The notes under the pieces were generated by a model, which was given only the letters and a program-made list of their open reading frames with translations, searched no databases and was not told the DNA's origin. A DNA stretch of 64,000 nucleotides. Source: Bacillus sp. JCM 19034 (GTDB lineage: Bacteria > Bacillota > Bacilli > Bacillales > Bacillaceae_D). The translations under genes and the position numbers were made by a program. Of this stretch, positions 61,994-64,000 are shown one piece after another. How positions within the stretch are numbered: position 1 is the stretch's first letter; each line of letters starts with the position of its first letter. The stretch spans positions 434,001-498,000 of the forward strand of contig NZ_BAXR01000002.1 of the NCBI RefSeq assembly GCF_001310635.1, written 5' to 3'.

Positions 61994-63195
61994 ATGGGGA
62001 AAAAATGTTAATTGTCCTCTTTCTAATTGGATTGAACTTGGTAAGTCCTATTATTGTACAGGCAGAGCAAGAAGATGTGGGACAAGTTAAAACGCATTCA
62101 ACGAAACAGGTTAGTAAAGCTCAATTATCGTTACCGGAAGGTCTATCTCGTTTTACAAGTGGCCCCGATTACGAATTTTCATATCCAGAAGATGGTGTAA
62201 AAGGAATTTATGTAACTGGTAATTCAGCTGGAGGAGAACGTTTTAACACATTGCTTGACCTATTGAATGAGACCGACTTAAATTCAATGGTCATTGATAT
62301 AAAAGATGATCATGGGTATTTAACGTATCGACCTGATGAAGGTTCACCATTTTTCGATATTTCGCAAAATTATATTTCAGATATTGAAGAATTAATGACT
62401 ATACTCGAAGAACATGAAGTATATCCAATCGCACGTATTGTCGTGTTTAAAGATTCTGTTTTAGCAAAAGAGAAACCCGAATGGTCCTTTGTAGAGGATG
62501 GACAAGTATGGGAAAATCGTCGTGGTGAATCGTTTGTAAATCCATTCTTAAAAGAAGTGTGGGAATATAATGTTGAAATCGCTAAAAAGGCAGTACAACT
62601 TGGCTTTCAAGAGATTCAATTTGATTATGTTAGGTTTCCTGAAGGGTTTGAAAGGCGAGATCAGGATTTAAAATATTCAGTAGGTGATTATGTTGGGGAA
62701 GGTGACAATGTCCAAAAACGAGTCACTGCTGTTACTGATTTTGTTGCTTATGCGAAGGAACAGTTGGAAAAGTATAACGTAGATATTTCCGTCGATATAT
62801 TTGGTTATGCGGCAACAATTAATGAAGCACCAGGGATTGGTCAAAATTTCTCGAAAATTGCTGAAAATGTGGACGTCATTTCTTCGATGATTTATCCAAG
62901 TCACTGGACACCTTATTTTGGAATTGATAAGCCAGATTTATTTCCGTATGAGTTGACAAAAGCGTATGCTGAAGTTGAAAATGAAGTACTAGGTCAGCTA
63001 GATGATCCACCGACGTCACGACCATGGATTCAAGATTTTACAGCAAGCTGGTTAGGGACTGGAAATTATAAAACATATGGAAAAAAAGAAGTTGAAGATC
63101 AAATTCGAGCACTGTATGAAGCAGATATAAACGAATTTTTACTTTGGAATGCGTCCAATCGTTACAGTGAAGGTGTCAATTATAGTAATCCCTAA
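61994..63195 (+). CDS. Exported putative glycoside hydrolase (DUF4015), one frameshift
   Basis: About 400 residues: a signal peptide and a barrel domain of the DUF4015 glycoside-hydrolase-like family (GIYVTGNSAGGERF; MVIDIKDDHGYLTY; IQFDYVRFPEG; VDIFGYAA; ISSMIYPSHWTP; FLLWNASNRYS). DIKDDHG and DYVRFPEG contain likely catalytic acids. The substrate is unknown, perhaps a cell-surface polysaccharide. Adding one A to the A run 62000-62005 joins MGKK at 61994 to MLIVLFLIGLNLV; otherwise a start at 62005 gives a still plausible signal peptide without a ribosome site. AAGAGTGAT lies upstream. Confidence 0.82.
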
Positions 63196-63204
63196 AGGAT
63201 AATG

Positions 63205-63243
63205 AAGCTTTAAAAGGACAATCTCATCCTTTTAGAGCTTTTT
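63205..63243 (+). terminator. Intrinsic terminator after the DUF4015 gene
   Basis: A 14-base stem with one mismatch (63205-63218 with 63227-63240), followed by TTTA. Confidence 0.75.
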
Positions 63244-63344
63244 ATGTTGTACTGAAGGAAAACAGTATGAATGTGTGTTTTCTGTTTAAAATTGATTTAA
63301 ACGAGGAATATAGTAAAAGAATTGATTAGCAGGGGGAATCAAAC

Positions 63345-63908
63345 ATGAATTGGTATGAGAAATTAAATCAGTATTTTCCAATAGAGGAAATGAAGTCAAA
63401 AGAACATATGGAGTTACTTTTAAAAGAAAAAGCTGATATTTATCAAAAAGACGAAGGTCAAAACCATGTTTTAATGTATGTTGAAACAGATGACTTTGTT
63501 TTTGTTGATTATTTATTTGTTGCGAAAGAAGCAAGGGGTCAAGGGTTAGGTAAGATGTTAATCCATTCATTGAAGGAAAAAAATAAACCAATCATCCTTG
63601 AGGTCGAGCCAATTGATTATGAGGATACGGACTCCCAAAAAAGACAGCATTTTTATAGTCGAGAAGGATTTAAACATGCTAAATCTATTGGGTATCGCAG
63701 GAGGTCTTTAGCTACAAACGAAATTAATGAGTTAGAAATATTATATTGGTCTCCGGATGATGAATCAGAAAGAAGTATTTTTGAGAAGATGAAGCATACG
63801 TATGAAAATATTCATACGTATAAGGACAAGGAATTATATGGTGAATCCTATCAGGAAGTTCATGATGTACTAACGTACGATGAAACGCTAGAAAAAGTGA
63901 AGGAATAA
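63345..63908 (+). CDS. yjbC: GNAT-family acetyltransferase (YjbC)
   Basis: A 187-residue protein with a GNAT core: acetyl-CoA binding loop VAKEARGQGLGKMLI, then IILEVEPIDYED and FYSREGFKHAKSIGYRR. It matches B. subtilis YjbC, which lies directly upstream of spx. The acceptor is unknown. A good GGGGGAATC-type ribosome site precedes the ATG. The C-terminal 60 residues are acidic and helical. Confidence 0.87.
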   Translation: MNWYEKLNQYFPIEEMKSKEHMELLLKEKADIYQKDEGQNHVLMYVETDDFVFVDYLFVAKEARGQGLGKMLIHSLKEKNKPIILEVEPIDYEDTDSQKRQHFYSREGFKHAKSIGYRRRSLATNEINELEILYWSPDDESERSIFEKMKHTYENIHTYKDKELYGESYQEVHDVLTYDETLEKVKE

Positions 63909-63962
63909 TGAAATAATAATTCTAAAAATGAAAAAAAATTCTCAAAAACTTTATAAACATAT

Positions 63963-63990
63963 TTGTTTAAAAAGAAAAATCAGTTATAAT
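63963..63990 (+). promoter_or_regulatory. Promoter at the right edge, probably for spx
   Basis: TTGTTT (63963-63968) and TATAAT (63985-63990) with a 16-base spacer lie in a strongly AT-rich stretch after yjbC. In B. subtilis spx follows yjbC, and several promoters serve it; the gene itself is outside the window. Confidence 0.5.
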
Positions 63991-64000
63991 ATGTTTAGTG

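Overview
The window is AT-rich, gene-dense chromosomal DNA from a Bacillaceae bacterium. Shine-Dalgarno sites are strong, TTG and GTG starts are frequent, and terminator hairpins are short. Gene order matches the Bacillus subtilis arg-med-fab-trpS-yjbC neighbourhood: argCJBD-carAB-argF, yjzC, yjaU/yjaV-like genes, med, comZ, fabH-fabF, yjaZ, yjbA, trpS, yjbC, and at the right edge a promoter where spx would follow. Methylmalonyl-CoA mutase genes and a DHH-CBS-nucleotidyltransferase fusion point towards the alkaliphilic Bacillus halodurans-like branch rather than B. subtilis itself (inference). No rRNA, tRNA, CRISPR array, prophage or insertion sequence was seen.

Layout. 0.3-4 kb: a decayed TetR remnant, then mutA-mutB. 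4-12 kb: a B12-type radical SAM protein, a MATE exporter, an AI-2E family transporter, a rhodanese, yitV-yitT and a BsuPI-type lipoprotein. 12-18.5 kb (minus strand): a YwqA-like SNF2 helicase operon with an uncharacterised partner, an unknown gene and a HAD phosphatase. 18.7-20.9 kb: ctaG, an Sco protein and a thioredoxin-like lipoprotein with an in-frame UGA, a likely Cu(A)/cytochrome oxidase assembly cluster. 21-30.7 kb: arginine and carbamoyl-phosphate operon. 31-40 kb: yjaU/yjaV-like genes, prfC, med-comZ, small proteins and FapR-controlled fabH-fabF. 40-49 kb: the DHH-CBS-nucleotidyltransferase fusion, a phosphoesterase, ytoQ, a YtrAB-type GntR/ABC operon and a chemoreceptor. 49-56 kb: small alarmone synthetase, SleB-type hydrolase, D,D-carboxypeptidase, coaA, topB and small envelope or spore-like proteins. 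56-64 kb: yjaZ, yjbA, trpS, a ResA-like thioredoxin, an HD protein, a hemolysin III family protein, a DUF4015 protein and yjbC.

The most notable signal is at 20388-20900. The lipoprotein is read through by an in-frame TGA at exactly the first position of a would-be CxxC motif (U-G-L-C). A perfect 7-bp hairpin with a G in its apical loop starts 13 nt after the TGA, as expected for a bacterial SECIS element. It is a strong selenoprotein candidate inside a copper-centre assembly cluster.

A second window-wide pattern affects interpretation. About 30 single-base indels, nearly all deletions and often in homopolymers, break 21 genes, including carAB, fabF, trpS and topB. Correcting them restores multiples of three and family-typical lengths, so they look like sequence errors rather than pseudogenes. 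The selenoprotein candidate differs because both halves are in the same frame.
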